64,000 nt of DNA, from assembly GCA_016865035.1 (NCBI GenBank), contig CP018227.1, forward strand, positions 1,520,001-1,584,000. The letters run 5' to 3'. Every line of letters starts with the position of its first letter. Position 1 is the first letter of the stretch. Of this stretch, positions 55,104 to 63,950 are shown one piece after another. Source of the DNA: Kordiimonadales bacterium IMCC3096 (GTDB lineage Bacteria; Pseudomonadota; Alphaproteobacteria; Minwuiales; Minwuiaceae). Both the position numbers and the translations under genes were made by a program. The notes under the pieces were generated by a model. That model saw nothing but the letters and a program-made list of their open reading frames with translations, searched no databases and was not told where the DNA came from.

Positions 55104-57383
55104 TCAGTTCTTGTAGTAGTTCTTGTACTTCCCGTAGTAGTAGCTCGCGCCGGAGTAATAGTAGCCGTAGCGGGCCTGCTTCGACATGTTGACCTGGGCC
55201 AGAACCGCGCCGGTCACCCGCACGCCGTTCTCCTTCAGCCGATCGATGCCGGAGGAAACGATTTCCCGCGGCGTGTCATCCCATTTGACGACATACAGCA
55301 GGGCATCGCTGAGCTGGCTGATGACGAGCGCATCGGATACCGCGAGTGTCGGTGCGGCGTCGAGCACGACCATGTCGTACGTCTCCCGCAACTGGCTGAC
55401 CATGCGCTCGAACGCCTTCGAGGAAAGCAGATCAATGGCCTGGGCCGCTGTCTCGCGCGCCGGCAGGGCATGCAGTCCTGACGGGTGGCCGGTCTGAATG
55501 GCCTCGGCCAGTTCGCTGCGACCGGTCAGAACCTCGAGCACACTGACGGTATTGTCGAGTTTCAGCGTGTGATGCAGCGACGGGCGCCGCAGATCGCAGT
55601 CGACGATCACGACCTTCTTGCCCTGATTGGCAATGGCGTGCGCCAGCAGGACAGCGGTCGTGCTCTTGCCTTCGGAAGGCAGCGAGGACGTGACCAGAAC
55701 CACCTCGGGCGGGTTGTCCACGTTCGACAGGTTCAGCGACACACGCATGCTGCGACAGGCCTCCGCCAGACCGGAGGTCGGCTTGTCGCTCACGTACTGC
55801 AGCACGTCCGAGCGGTTCTTCCGGAACCCCTTCACCAGCGGAATGGTGCCAAAGGTCACGAGGCCAAGGGCACTTTCCATCTGCTCCGGTGAACGGAAGG
55901 CATTGTCCAGTTGCTCCAGCAGCATCACGAGACCGGCGCTGACCAGCAACCCGAGCGCAATCACCAGCATCATGGAGCGCGACCGATTCGGGCTGGTCGG
56001 GCGTCCCGGCAGGTCTGCCGCCGAGATGATCCGCGCATCAGCCTGCTGGATTTCCTGCTGCTCGCTGGTTTCCTTGAAGCGCGAAAGGAAATTCGTATAG
56101 AGCACGCGCGTGGCTTCCGCTTCCCGTTCAAGCTGCCTCAGCTCGACCGAGGACTGGTCCTGGGTGAACGCCCGCTGCTCGAGCTGGCGCACACTGCGCT
56201 GCAGGGTCTGCTCCCGCGCCGTTGCCACATTCAGTTCGGTACGCAGCGACCGGACAGCCTTCTCGACCTCCCGTTCGACCGCAGCACTTGTATCGGCGAT
56301 CTCGGCGCGCACGTTCAGGATTCGCGGATGCTTCTCGGCATAGCGGGTCGACAGCTCGGCCTCCTGACGTCGCAGATCGGCCAGCTTCTGGTTGAGATTC
56401 TCGATCAGAGGCGACGAAAGTGATTCGGCCGCCACCGAGGTGCCGCCGCCACTGATCTGACCCGCCACCTGATTGTAGCGCGCTTCGGCTTCCGCCCGGT
56501 TGGCGCGCGCAAGCACGAGTTCCGAATTGAGCTGCGTCAGCTGCTGCGATGTCAGCGCGGCACCCTGGCCGGTCCTGTTGCTCTGCTGGGCCTTGAAGGC
56601 CTCGACTGCCGCTTCCTTCTGCTCGACCTGGCTTCGCAGGTCTTCCAGCCGCTCGTTGAGCCAGGAAGAGGCCCGTCGCGTCGCCTCGTACTTGGCCTCA
56701 AGCTGATCGATGATGTACTGCTCGGCGATCGTGTTGGCGATCAACTGGGCCTTCCGGGGATCAGGAGACGAAAAACCGACCTGGAGAGCGAGCGTACTCG
56801 GGATCGGGCCCGCCGACATGCCACCGCGCAAGGCGCCGACAATCGACCGCATCAATGCGCGCCTCTCCGCCTCTGACAGGTCGGCGCGTTCGGCCACCGG
56901 TTCCTGTTCCCGGGGCGGACCCAGCAAGCGGTTGACCAGCGTCTGCGGCAGATAGGCCTCCAGCCCCATCAGGCGGTTGCCGCTCTGCTGCGGGCGAAGC
57001 CGATAGTTGAACTCCGGATCCGCGTCCAGCCGCAGCTTCTCGACCACACGCTCCAGCAGCTGTGTCGAACGCAGCAGCTGTATCTCGCTGCCGACCGCCG
57101 TGTTGTTGGTCGACAGACCCGATACGACACTGTCGATATCGACCACATTGGTCTGCCTGTTGTTGAGCATGATCGTCGCGCTGGTGGAATAGATCGGCGT
57201 TATGCGGGACAGCTGATACAGCCCGGCCAGAACGAACAGCAATGTCACGCCGGCAATGAGAAATTTCCGTCGCCAGATGATCGACAGGATCCGACGCACG
57301 TCGATGCTGTCGCTGATCCGTGATGCCGCCGAAGGCTCGGACCGGACGGAGGGAATATCTGTACCGAATGTCGTGTTGCTCAT
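55104..57383 (-). CDS. Wzc-type polysaccharide co-polymerase / tyrosine autokinase
   Basis: 759 residues. Wzz domain with first membrane segment near 40-60 (FLIAGVTLLFVLAGLY); long coiled-coil region at about 240-450; PNRSRSMMLVIALGLLVSAG as the second membrane segment near 500; then a BY-kinase with Walker A SEGKST near 570, Walker A' VDCDLRRP near 594, Walker B VVLDAAPT near 671. The C-terminus is a tyrosine cluster (ARYGYYYSGASYYYGKY), the autophosphorylation site. Controls chain length and export of a capsule or exopolysaccharide. No Wza or Wzx gene is in the window. Confidence 0.94.
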   Translation of the reverse strand: MSNTTFGTDIPSVRSEPSAASRISDSIDVRRILSIIWRRKFLIAGVTLLFVLAGLYQLSRITPIYSTSATIMLNNRQTNVVDIDSVVSGLSTNNTAVGSEIQLLRSTQLLERVVEKLRLDADPEFNYRLRPQQSGNRLMGLEAYLPQTLVNRLLGPPREQEPVAERADLSEAERRALMRSIVGALRGGMSAGPIPSTLALQVGFSSPDPRKAQLIANTIAEQYIIDQLEAKYEATRRASSWLNERLEDLRSQVEQKEAAVEAFKAQQSNRTGQGAALTSQQLTQLNSELVLARANRAEAEARYNQVAGQISGGGTSVAAESLSSPLIENLNQKLADLRRQEAELSTRYAEKHPRILNVRAEIADTSAAVEREVEKAVRSLRTELNVATAREQTLQRSVRQLEQRAFTQDQSSVELRQLEREAEATRVLYTNFLSRFKETSEQQEIQQADARIISAADLPGRPTSPNRSRSMMLVIALGLLVSAGLVMLLEQLDNAFRSPEQMESALGLVTFGTIPLVKGFRKNRSDVLQYVSDKPTSGLAEACRSMRVSLNLSNVDNPPEVVLVTSSLPSEGKSTTAVLLAHAIANQGKKVVIVDCDLRRPSLHHTLKLDNTVSVLEVLTGRSELAEAIQTGHPSGLHALPARETAAQAIDLLSSKAFERMVSQLRETYDMVVLDAAPTLAVSDALVISQLSDALLYVVKWDDTPREIVSSGIDRLKENGVRVTGAVLAQVNMSKQARYGYYYSGASYYYGKYKNYYKN

Positions 57384-57553
57384 GCCCAACCAGATGCTAA
57401 GGAGATGGAACCGCCGAATTTTGCGCGGACCATACCCTTGGGCAGACGGTTTCACAACGTCATGCGTGATGGTGGGAATACAGGCGTGATCGCCATCAAG
57501 AAGGTCGCCGGCAATCCGGCGGCGAACGGGCATGGGTCGAGGATGCGGACACC

Positions 57554-58333
57554 GTGACGGTTTTTCTATCCAAAGTCCTGCAGACGCTGGTCTTTCCACT
57601 CGGCATGTCGATTGCCCTGATGGTCCTGGGACTGCTGTTTCTGCTGTTCCGGCGCACCCGTATCGGCACCACCACGATTGTCGGCGGTCTGATCGTGCTC
57701 TGGGTCGCCTCGATTTCGCCGACGGCCGCCTGGCTGACGCGCCTGCTGGAACAGGACTACCCGCCCAGATCCGTTGCGGACACACCGCGGTCGGACCTGG
57801 CGATCGTGCTCGGCGGCGCGCTCGGCGGCGCGGCACCGCCACGGGTTGCTCCCGATCTGGGCGGCGGCGTGGACAGGGTATGGTTCGCGGCACAGCTGCA
57901 CCGGCAGGGCAGGGTGCCTCGCCTGCTGGTGGTCGGCGGGAATACGCCATGGACCCCGGAAGCACCCTCGGAAGCCAGATCCATCAAGGATCTGCTGGTG
58001 GCATGGGGCGTACCTGCCGGGGACATCGATATCGAGACCGGCAGCCAGAATACCTGGGAGAACGCCCTGGGCGCGCGCCGCGTGATCGGGGCCGACATAT
58101 CGGGGCCCGTGCTGCTGGTCACTTCGGGAACGCACATGCGCCGGGCGCTTGCGACCTTCACCAGGGCAGGCCTGAACGTGATTCCCGCGACGGCAGAGAT
58201 CAGCCTCACCGAAGGCGGGCGCTTCACGGTGCTCGACCTCATTCCCAACGCAGGCGCCCTGGGCCAGACCACACTGGCATTCAAGGAACACCTGGGGCTG
58301 CTTGTCTACCGGTTGCTTGATCGCGCCGAATGA
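57554..58333 (+). CDS. YdcF family protein (DUF218)
   Basis: 259 residues. Two N-terminal hydrophobic segments (FPLGMSIALMVLGLLFLLF, TTIVGGLIVLWVASISPTAA), then a DUF218 domain with DLAIVLGGAL, RVPRLLVVGGNT and ENALGARRVI followed by LVTSGTHMRRA. ElyC/SanA-type proteins of this fold act in envelope polysaccharide steps. GTG start at 57554. Divergent from wzc with 170 bases between. Confidence 0.88.
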   Translation: MTVFLSKVLQTLVFPLGMSIALMVLGLLFLLFRRTRIGTTTIVGGLIVLWVASISPTAAWLTRLLEQDYPPRSVADTPRSDLAIVLGGALGGAAPPRVAPDLGGGVDRVWFAAQLHRQGRVPRLLVVGGNTPWTPEAPSEARSIKDLLVAWGVPAGDIDIETGSQNTWENALGARRVIGADISGPVLLVTSGTHMRRALATFTRAGLNVIPATAEISLTEGGRFTVLDLIPNAGALGQTTLAFKEHLGLLVYRLLDRAE

Positions 58334-58400
58334 AAGCCGCCTGCATTCAGGGGCATCGTGACGGCTGCCGCGAATACCGGCATCACTGCATGACGCAAGC

Positions 58401-58428
58401 TTGACGCGGGGCAGGCCTCATCTATAGA
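58401..58428 (+). promoter_or_regulatory. promoter for the SH3 protein and O-antigen ligase pair
   Basis: TTGACG (58401-58406), 16-base spacer, TATAGA (58423-58428), about 100 bases upstream of the start at 58537. Confidence 0.65.
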
Positions 58429-58536
58429 CAAACCAACCGTTGAACGCGGGTTTCACAACCCGCCTGAAAGCGGCTGGAAGCGGTCTGCCGGAACGGGCGC
58501 GCCGCGTGTCTGAGGGTTTCTTTTCGGGATGTACAG

Positions 58537-59262
58537 ATGAAGCAGCTGGAATGGTTCGTTACCGGCATCGTCATTCTGGCGCTAGCAGTTGTCGGGGTTC
58601 TTTACCTGACATCCGGTCGGAGCCCCGAACAGGCGAAGGTGGCCGAGCGGCAGTCGACGATCGCGACCGGCATTCGGGCCATGCTTGATGATCTGTCGAG
58701 TCTGCAGGTCATCACGCTGGTGCCCGGTATCCAGGTGGCTGCCAACGAATGGGACTTCCGTGGCAATGCAGCCGCGGACGGACGCACCGAACCCTTCTAC
58801 GGCGTGGCGCAGCTTGTCTGTGACCGTATCCAGACAAGGGCGGATTGCTGGCGTCTGGTCCGGCTGGATCGGGACGGACGGTCGGTGATCGGGCGGGACG
58901 ATGTCACCGCACTGCCGTCGGCCGCCCCTGCGGCTGATGCCCGCGCGGCGGCGGCACCAGAGGCCGGCAGCCTGCGCACCGAGACCGTACCGCGGCGTGA
59001 TCCGGAGCCCACGATCGAATCCGAGACAGCCCCCCCGGCCCCGGCCGAACCGGCCACGATCTGGCGGGTGACCGGCGCGACCGTGAACGGCAGGGCAGGT
59101 CCCGGAACGTCGTTCCCGATCGTCGCGCGGCTGGGTCAGGAACACCGCCTGCTGCGGCTGGAGCTGGACGAGGGTTGGGGACACTACCAGATCCTGGAAC
59201 CGGTGGCTGACGCCGGGCAGGAAATCTGGGTCTGGGCCGATCTCGTTTCCGAGGCCCAGTGA
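58537..59262 (+). CDS. membrane-anchored bacterial SH3 domain protein
   Basis: 241 residues: an N-terminal membrane segment at 8-26 (VTGIVILALAVVGVLYL), a globular part with two Cys (LVCDRIQTRADCWRLVR), a Pro/Ala-rich linker at about 125-170, and a C-terminal SH3b domain (ATVNGRAGPGTSFPIVARLG). Such domains bind peptidoglycan or peptides. Its stop overlaps the next gene's GTG by 4 bases, so it is coupled to the O-antigen ligase/polymerase. Confidence 0.78.
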   Translation: MKQLEWFVTGIVILALAVVGVLYLTSGRSPEQAKVAERQSTIATGIRAMLDDLSSLQVITLVPGIQVAANEWDFRGNAAADGRTEPFYGVAQLVCDRIQTRADCWRLVRLDRDGRSVIGRDDVTALPSAAPAADARAAAAPEAGSLRTETVPRRDPEPTIESETAPPAPAEPATIWRVTGATVNGRAGPGTSFPIVARLGQEHRLLRLELDEGWGHYQILEPVADAGQEIWVWADLVSEAQ

Positions 59263-60608
59263 GGGGTCCACGCGGCGTTGATGTCGCGCTGCTGGTCGCG
59301 ACACTTGCCTTCGTACTGCTCTCCGTTGTTCCACTCGGTGGCTACAGACCCTGGTTCTGGATCCCGCTCTCGCTCGCGGCCGCACTGATCTTCCTGTTCT
59401 CCGCGGTGTGCGACCTGACGGACCGCCGGTCGGCCATTGAGACGATGCAGCGCCTGCGCTGGCCGATCCTGCTGTTTCTGGCTGTCGTCCTCTGGGGCCT
59501 CGTGCAGTCCATGGACGGGCTGCCGTCGATGCTCTGGCATCCGGCCTATGACCGGGTCGACGCCGCGGGCCGCATCACGCTGGATCAGGACCGGAGCAGC
59601 CAGTTCGCCATGCGACTGATCTCCTATGCCATGATCTTCTGGATCGGGTGCAGGCTGGGACGGTACCAGACCCTGGCGAACACGGTCCTGCTGGCCGTCG
59701 CCCTGTTCGGTCTGGCCTACAACGCCTATGGGCTGATGGAGTTCGCGGCCGGCAGCAACGAGATATTCGGGGTGGCGCGGCGAACCCTCGAACCTGTCGC
59801 CGCAGCCACGATCGAAAGCCCGAATTCCTACGCCTTCTACGCCGGCATGTTCCTGATCTGTGGCACCTCATGGCTGTTCCGGTCCTATCTGGCCGCCGAT
59901 GGCAAGACCGCAACCTTCAGCAAGCCGGTCGAGCGGACACTTCGCATCATTCTGCTGCTCTCGATTCCCGTTGCCCTGGTCAGCATCTGGTTCGCGGGTT
60001 CCCGCGCAGGCCTGGCAAACAGTCTCGCAGGCATGGCCGCCCTGCTGCTCCTGGCGTTCCTGCCCCCCCTTTTGAGGAAGGCAACGGCCCGCATCCTGCT
60101 GGTGATCGCGGTCGCGGTACCGCTGGTGCTGACCCTCGCCATTGCCCAGTTGAGCGGCACCACCGTCGGAACCGCCGGGCTGCTGGAGCGGGCGATGATG
60201 TTCAGCACCGGCATCGACATGATCCTGTCAGGCCCCCTCGCCGGTACCGGTCTCGGCACCTTCGAGATCGCGGCGGAGCCCTGGAAGTTCGAGGAGCTGT
60301 ACTTCTATCGCTGGGATGCAGCCCACAACATCTTCATCGAACACATGGTGGAGATGGGGCCGGTGGTGGCGCTGATGTTCTGGATCGCGCTGGCCCTGCT
60401 CGGCTGGCGGCTGTCAGCCGGATTCATCGAACGGCGGCGCGACAATCACTATGCGGCCCTGGGCCTTGTGCTGTTCGTGATGGCGGCACTGCACGACACC
60501 ATCGACTATCCGCTGCACCGGCCAGCGGTCGTCTACCTGTTTGTCCTGCTGACCGGCATCAGCTGGGCGCAGAGCTGGTCCACGGCACCCAGACGCTCGG
60601 CGGCCTGA
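59259..60608 (+). CDS. O-antigen ligase / polymerase family membrane protein
   Basis: 449 residues with about 11-12 hydrophobic segments and one larger periplasmic loop. The Wzy_C-type region shows WFAGSRAGLANSLAGMAALL, GPLAGTGLGTFEIAAEPWKF and WDAAHNIFIEHMVEMGP, whose conserved Arg and His are typical of the family. Either polymerises repeat units or ligates glycan. GTG at 59259 overlaps the previous stop. Ends with no gap before the convergent monooxygenase stop. Confidence 0.85.
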   Translation: MRGPRGVDVALLVATLAFVLLSVVPLGGYRPWFWIPLSLAAALIFLFSAVCDLTDRRSAIETMQRLRWPILLFLAVVLWGLVQSMDGLPSMLWHPAYDRVDAAGRITLDQDRSSQFAMRLISYAMIFWIGCRLGRYQTLANTVLLAVALFGLAYNAYGLMEFAAGSNEIFGVARRTLEPVAAATIESPNSYAFYAGMFLICGTSWLFRSYLAADGKTATFSKPVERTLRIILLLSIPVALVSIWFAGSRAGLANSLAGMAALLLLAFLPPLLRKATARILLVIAVAVPLVLTLAIAQLSGTTVGTAGLLERAMMFSTGIDMILSGPLAGTGLGTFEIAAEPWKFEELYFYRWDAAHNIFIEHMVEMGPVVALMFWIALALLGWRLSAGFIERRRDNHYAALGLVLFVMAALHDTIDYPLHRPAVVYLFVLLTGISWAQSWSTAPRRSAA

Positions 60609-61880
60609 TCATCGCCCCGACACATGGGCATCCAGCGAGGCGCGGCTGTTCAGCGCCTCCGGCACGAAACCGGCAGTCATCTTGTAGCGGGCTGAGACTT
60701 CCTCAAGCTCCACCGGGCTGATGACATCGTGCACATCGCCGAATCCGTCAGGCGCACGCTCCTCGACCATCTGCATCACCTGCTCCGGTCCGTTGCCACG
60801 GTTGGCCAGCACGATGGCGGAGGTCGGGGGCCGTCGTTCGGCATCGAACAGCTGCAGCGCCTGCCCGGGCGTCTCGCTCAACGCCAGATGCCGCGCCAGC
60901 ACACGGGCATCGATGATCGACTGAGACGCACCGTTGGAGCCGATGGGATACATCGGATGCGCCGCATCACCGGCCAGCACCACCCGTCCGAAGCACCAGG
61001 ATGCGACCGGATCACGATCGACCATCGGGAATTCATAGATCGCCTGCGCGCGGCGGATGATGTCGGGCACCTTCAGCCAGCCGAAATCCCAGTCCAGGAA
61101 GGCGGGCAGGAAGGTGTCGATGCTGCCGGGCCGGTTCCAGTCCTCCCTCGGCCAGGGTGTATCGGTCGGATATCTGATCTCCGCGATCCAGTTGATCAGC
61201 GACCTGCCCTGATCATGCAGTTCACGGCTGACCGGATAGCAGACGAACTTCTGGTCGGCGTGTCCGGCCATCACCATGGACCGGCCCGTCAGGAACGGTT
61301 CCCCCACCGTTGTCGCGCGCCAGAGGACGCAGCCGTTCCAGATCGGATCGCCTTCATCCGGGTAGAACTGTCCCCGCACGGCGGAGTGGATCCCGTCCGC
61401 ACCAATCAGGACATCCCCCCTGACCGGATCCGCCGCGCTGCCGTCACTGCGGTGGACGAAACGGGCCGTGACCCCTGAATCATCCTGATCCAGATCGACA
61501 AACGCATGATCCGTGCGGATCGCATCAGCCCCCAGCCGGTCCCGCACGGCCTGCAACAGGATCATCTGCAGGTCGCCCCTGGCCACCGAATACTGTGGCC
61601 AGTTGTAGCCTGCATCCAGGCCGCGCGGCTCCTGCCAGATCCGTTGCCCGTGCCGGTTCGCATAGATCAGTTCAGCGGTCGGGATCGCCACCCTGGCGAG
61701 TTCGTCGCCCAGCCCCAGCTCCACCAGTTCCCGCACCGCATGGGGCAGCAGGTTGATGCCGACCCCCAGCGCACGCAGTTCCGCCGCCGCCTCGTATATC
61801 ATGCAGTCGATCCCCGCCCTGTGCAGACTGAGCGCCGTGGTCAGGCCGCAAATGCCTCCGCCGACGATGATCACCTTCAT
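60609..61880 (-). CDS. FAD-dependent monooxygenase (salicylate/PHBH-like)
   Basis: 423-residue flavoprotein hydroxylase. FAD fold VIIVGGGICGLTTALSLHRA at the start, DG motif DVLIGADGIHSAVRG near residue 160, and GDAAHPMYPIGSNGASQSI near 290. The substrate could be an aromatic acid or a quinone precursor (UbiH type); sequence alone does not settle it. ATG 61880 is preceded by GGGGAGGGCGTG. Confidence 0.88.
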   Translation of the reverse strand: MKVIIVGGGICGLTTALSLHRAGIDCMIYEAAAELRALGVGINLLPHAVRELVELGLGDELARVAIPTAELIYANRHGQRIWQEPRGLDAGYNWPQYSVARGDLQMILLQAVRDRLGADAIRTDHAFVDLDQDDSGVTARFVHRSDGSAADPVRGDVLIGADGIHSAVRGQFYPDEGDPIWNGCVLWRATTVGEPFLTGRSMVMAGHADQKFVCYPVSRELHDQGRSLINWIAEIRYPTDTPWPREDWNRPGSIDTFLPAFLDWDFGWLKVPDIIRRAQAIYEFPMVDRDPVASWCFGRVVLAGDAAHPMYPIGSNGASQSIIDARVLARHLALSETPGQALQLFDAERRPPTSAIVLANRGNGPEQVMQMVEERAPDGFGDVHDVISPVELEEVSARYKMTAGFVPEALNSRASLDAHVSGR

Positions 61881-61917
61881 CACGCCCTCCCCGTACTGCC
61901 GACCCACTCGACCATTG

Positions 61918-62415
61918 TCAGTCGGCACCATAGACCGCATCGGCGGGAAGCCATCCCGCGCGACCATCGACGCTGATCCTGCACCAGGACGCCCGGCAGG
62001 CCTCCACCGTCACGATCACCCGCCGTTCAAGATACATCAGCACAGGGGCTGCTTCATCCGATCCGTCACGCAACGCCACCAGGTCACCGCGGACCACGGC
62101 CGTGCGCCGACCGGAGAGAAGACTGGCATGCAGCCAGCCCTCCTCTCCCCAGGGATCGCGAATCTCGCGCCAGTTCTCGTGCTCGCCCACGATCTGGACC
62201 GGCAGGTTGCGGCGCAGATAGGTCCAGCGCACCGGATACTTCTGGCCCGGCCCGGCGCGCAGGTTGGCCTTTCCGGCCTTGATGGAGACGAATCGCGGCA
62301 GGGGCAGTCCCGTCACGCTGCCTTCGGTCGCGGCGGGGCCTTCGACCGCCTGGACGGCGGCGGGCGGCGGCAGCAGCAGCAGAAGTGCGAGGCACAACAG
62401 TCTAGGCAGGTACAT
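61918..62415 (-). CDS. secreted double SH3-like protein
   Basis: 165 residues with a signal peptide (MYLPRLLCLALLLLLPPPA, cleavage near residue 23). Two SH3-like units: VSIKAGKANLRAGPGQKYPV with RDPWGEEGWLHASLL, then VVRGDLVALRDGSDEAA with VDGRAGWLPADAVYG. Three Cys, two in ACRASWC, may form a disulfide. Family known in alphaproteobacteria, probably periplasmic; function unknown. A start 5 codons upstream (62430) is possible. Confidence 0.85.
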   Translation of the reverse strand: MYLPRLLCLALLLLLPPPAAVQAVEGPAATEGSVTGLPLPRFVSIKAGKANLRAGPGQKYPVRWTYLRRNLPVQIVGEHENWREIRDPWGEEGWLHASLLSGRRTAVVRGDLVALRDGSDEAAPVLMYLERRVIVTVEACRASWCRISVDGRAGWLPADAVYGAD

Positions 62416-62483
62416 GACCGAAACAATCAACAGGCAACAGGCAACCGGGGCGACGAATCAACCCGCAGATACTGCCAGCCGGA

Positions 62484-62759
62484 TCACTCCCCGTCGCGTA
62501 CCCGCTTCGCGACACGACGCAGCAGCCGCCCGGCCACTTCGGCATTGGAGGCCTGTTCCCCGGCACGTTCGCGCGCGGCGTTGATGTCGGCACGCAGCAG
62601 CTCGCGTTGCCGCAGGGTTTCCTCCCCCGCCTTGCGCGCGACGGTCTTCGCCCGCGGCAGCACTTCCTGCTGTGCGACATTGACCGCACGGGCACGCAGC
62701 TCGGGATTGCTGGCGATACGCCGCGCAGCCTCCATCAGGATAGTTCGCACGATCGGCAT
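62484..62759 (-). CDS. small helical hypothetical protein
   Basis: 91 residues, charged and helical, without signal peptide or membrane segment: RTILMEAARRIASNPELRARA, then Lys/Arg/Glu-rich helices (EETLRQRELLRADINAARER). Looks like a conserved short alphaproteobacterial protein; I recognise no function. Upstream of the SH3 gene on the same strand and divergent from the exchanger. Confidence 0.65.
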   Translation of the reverse strand: MPIVRTILMEAARRIASNPELRARAVNVAQQEVLPRAKTVARKAGEETLRQRELLRADINAARERAGEQASNAEVAGRLLRRVAKRVRDGE

Positions 62760-62811
62760 TGTGACCTTCCTGCAATACGGTCAGGGCATGAATCATCATA
62801 TGGTGACGGAT

Positions 62812-62831
62812 TGCAATCTTGGAAGATTGCA
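62812..62831. repeat. 20-bp perfect palindrome between divergent genes
   Basis: TGCAATCTT, GG spacer, AAGATTGCA: complete two-fold symmetry. It sits between the small helical gene and the exchanger gene and has the size of a regulator operator, though the regulator is unknown. Confidence 0.5.
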
Positions 62832-62970
62832 CCTCGCCGGTCCGCATGCCAGAGAGACCTGCGTGATGGCGGTTCAATCCGGCGAGACCATCGCCATATG
62901 ATGCTGATGCCCGGTGCCGGAGAAGAACGAGAGTGAACGCCAAACGCCCAGGGGGAATCGTCTGTTGCTG

Positions 62971-63948
62971 ATGTATGGAATGGTGGCACTCGGCCTTGTG
63001 CTGCTTCTTGTCGGTGGTGAGGCGCTGGTGCGTGCCGCCGTCGCGCTGGCCGACCGCCTGGGTGTCTCGCGGCTGGTGATCGGCCTGACAGTCGTTGCCT
63101 TCGGAACATCCGCGCCGGAACTTCTGGTCTGTGTTCAGGCGGCGCTGGAGGACGCGCCGGGTATCGCCATCGGCAACGTTGTCGGATCGAACATCGCCAA
63201 TGTGCTGCTGGTGGTCGGATTGCCGGCCCTGATCGCGCCGTTCCTCTGCGAGCGCGGCGTGATGCGGCGGGAAGGTGTGGCCATGGTGGCCGCGTCTGCG
63301 CTGGTCATCCTGATCGCCTGGTTCGACGGCATCCGGTTCTGGCCGGGCCTGCTGCTGTTGCTGCTGCTGATCGGTTTCCTGTTCAACGCCTATCGTCAGG
63401 CCCGTCGTGACGGAAACCAGAGCCTGTCCGATGAGGTCGAGGAACTTGGTGAAGGCGTGCCGGGCAATCCCATGATCATCATCGCGCTGATGGTCGTCGG
63501 TGTCGCTGGTCTGGTCGCCGGCTCGCACCTGCTGGTGGAAGGCGCGCGCGACATTGCCCGCTCCGCTGGCGTGTCCGAGGAAGTCATCGGTGTGACGCTC
63601 GTGGCGCTGGGCACCTCGCTGCCGGAGCTGGCGACGACAACCGTTGCCGCATTCCGGCGCCACGGTGATGTCGCCATCGGCAATGTGCTCGGCTCCAACC
63701 TCTTCAACATTCTCGGCATCCTGGGCATCACCGCCATGGTCAGTCACATTCCGGTGCCGCCGCAGATGCTGGAGTTCGACCTCTGGGTGATGCTGGGCGC
63801 AGCACTGGTGCTGTTCCCGTTCGCGTTCGCACGCATACCGGTCGGACGGGTCGCCGGGGTCATTTTCCTGCTGGCCTACGCCGGCTACGTGCTGGCCCAG
63901 TTCCACGGCGTCTCCGGCATGCCGGTCAGCAAGCTCGCCGGGCTCTGA
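62971..63948 (+). CDS. calcium/sodium antiporter, CaCA family
   Basis: Inner-membrane cation exchanger of 325 residues with ten to eleven hydrophobic segments. Two inverted alpha repeats: GTSAPELLV with GNVVGSNIANV, and GTSLPELATT with GNVLGSNLFNI, which hold the ion-binding Glu residues. This is the YrbG type. ATG 62971 is a cautious start; a TTG at 62965 with AGGGGG 9 bases upstream and a GTG at 62914 are alternatives. Confidence 0.93.
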   Translation: MYGMVALGLVLLLVGGEALVRAAVALADRLGVSRLVIGLTVVAFGTSAPELLVCVQAALEDAPGIAIGNVVGSNIANVLLVVGLPALIAPFLCERGVMRREGVAMVAASALVILIAWFDGIRFWPGLLLLLLLIGFLFNAYRQARRDGNQSLSDEVEELGEGVPGNPMIIIALMVVGVAGLVAGSHLLVEGARDIARSAGVSEEVIGVTLVALGTSLPELATTTVAAFRRHGDVAIGNVLGSNLFNILGILGITAMVSHIPVPPQMLEFDLWVMLGAALVLFPFAFARIPVGRVAGVIFLLAYAGYVLAQFHGVSGMPVSKLAGL

Positions 63949-63950
63949 CC

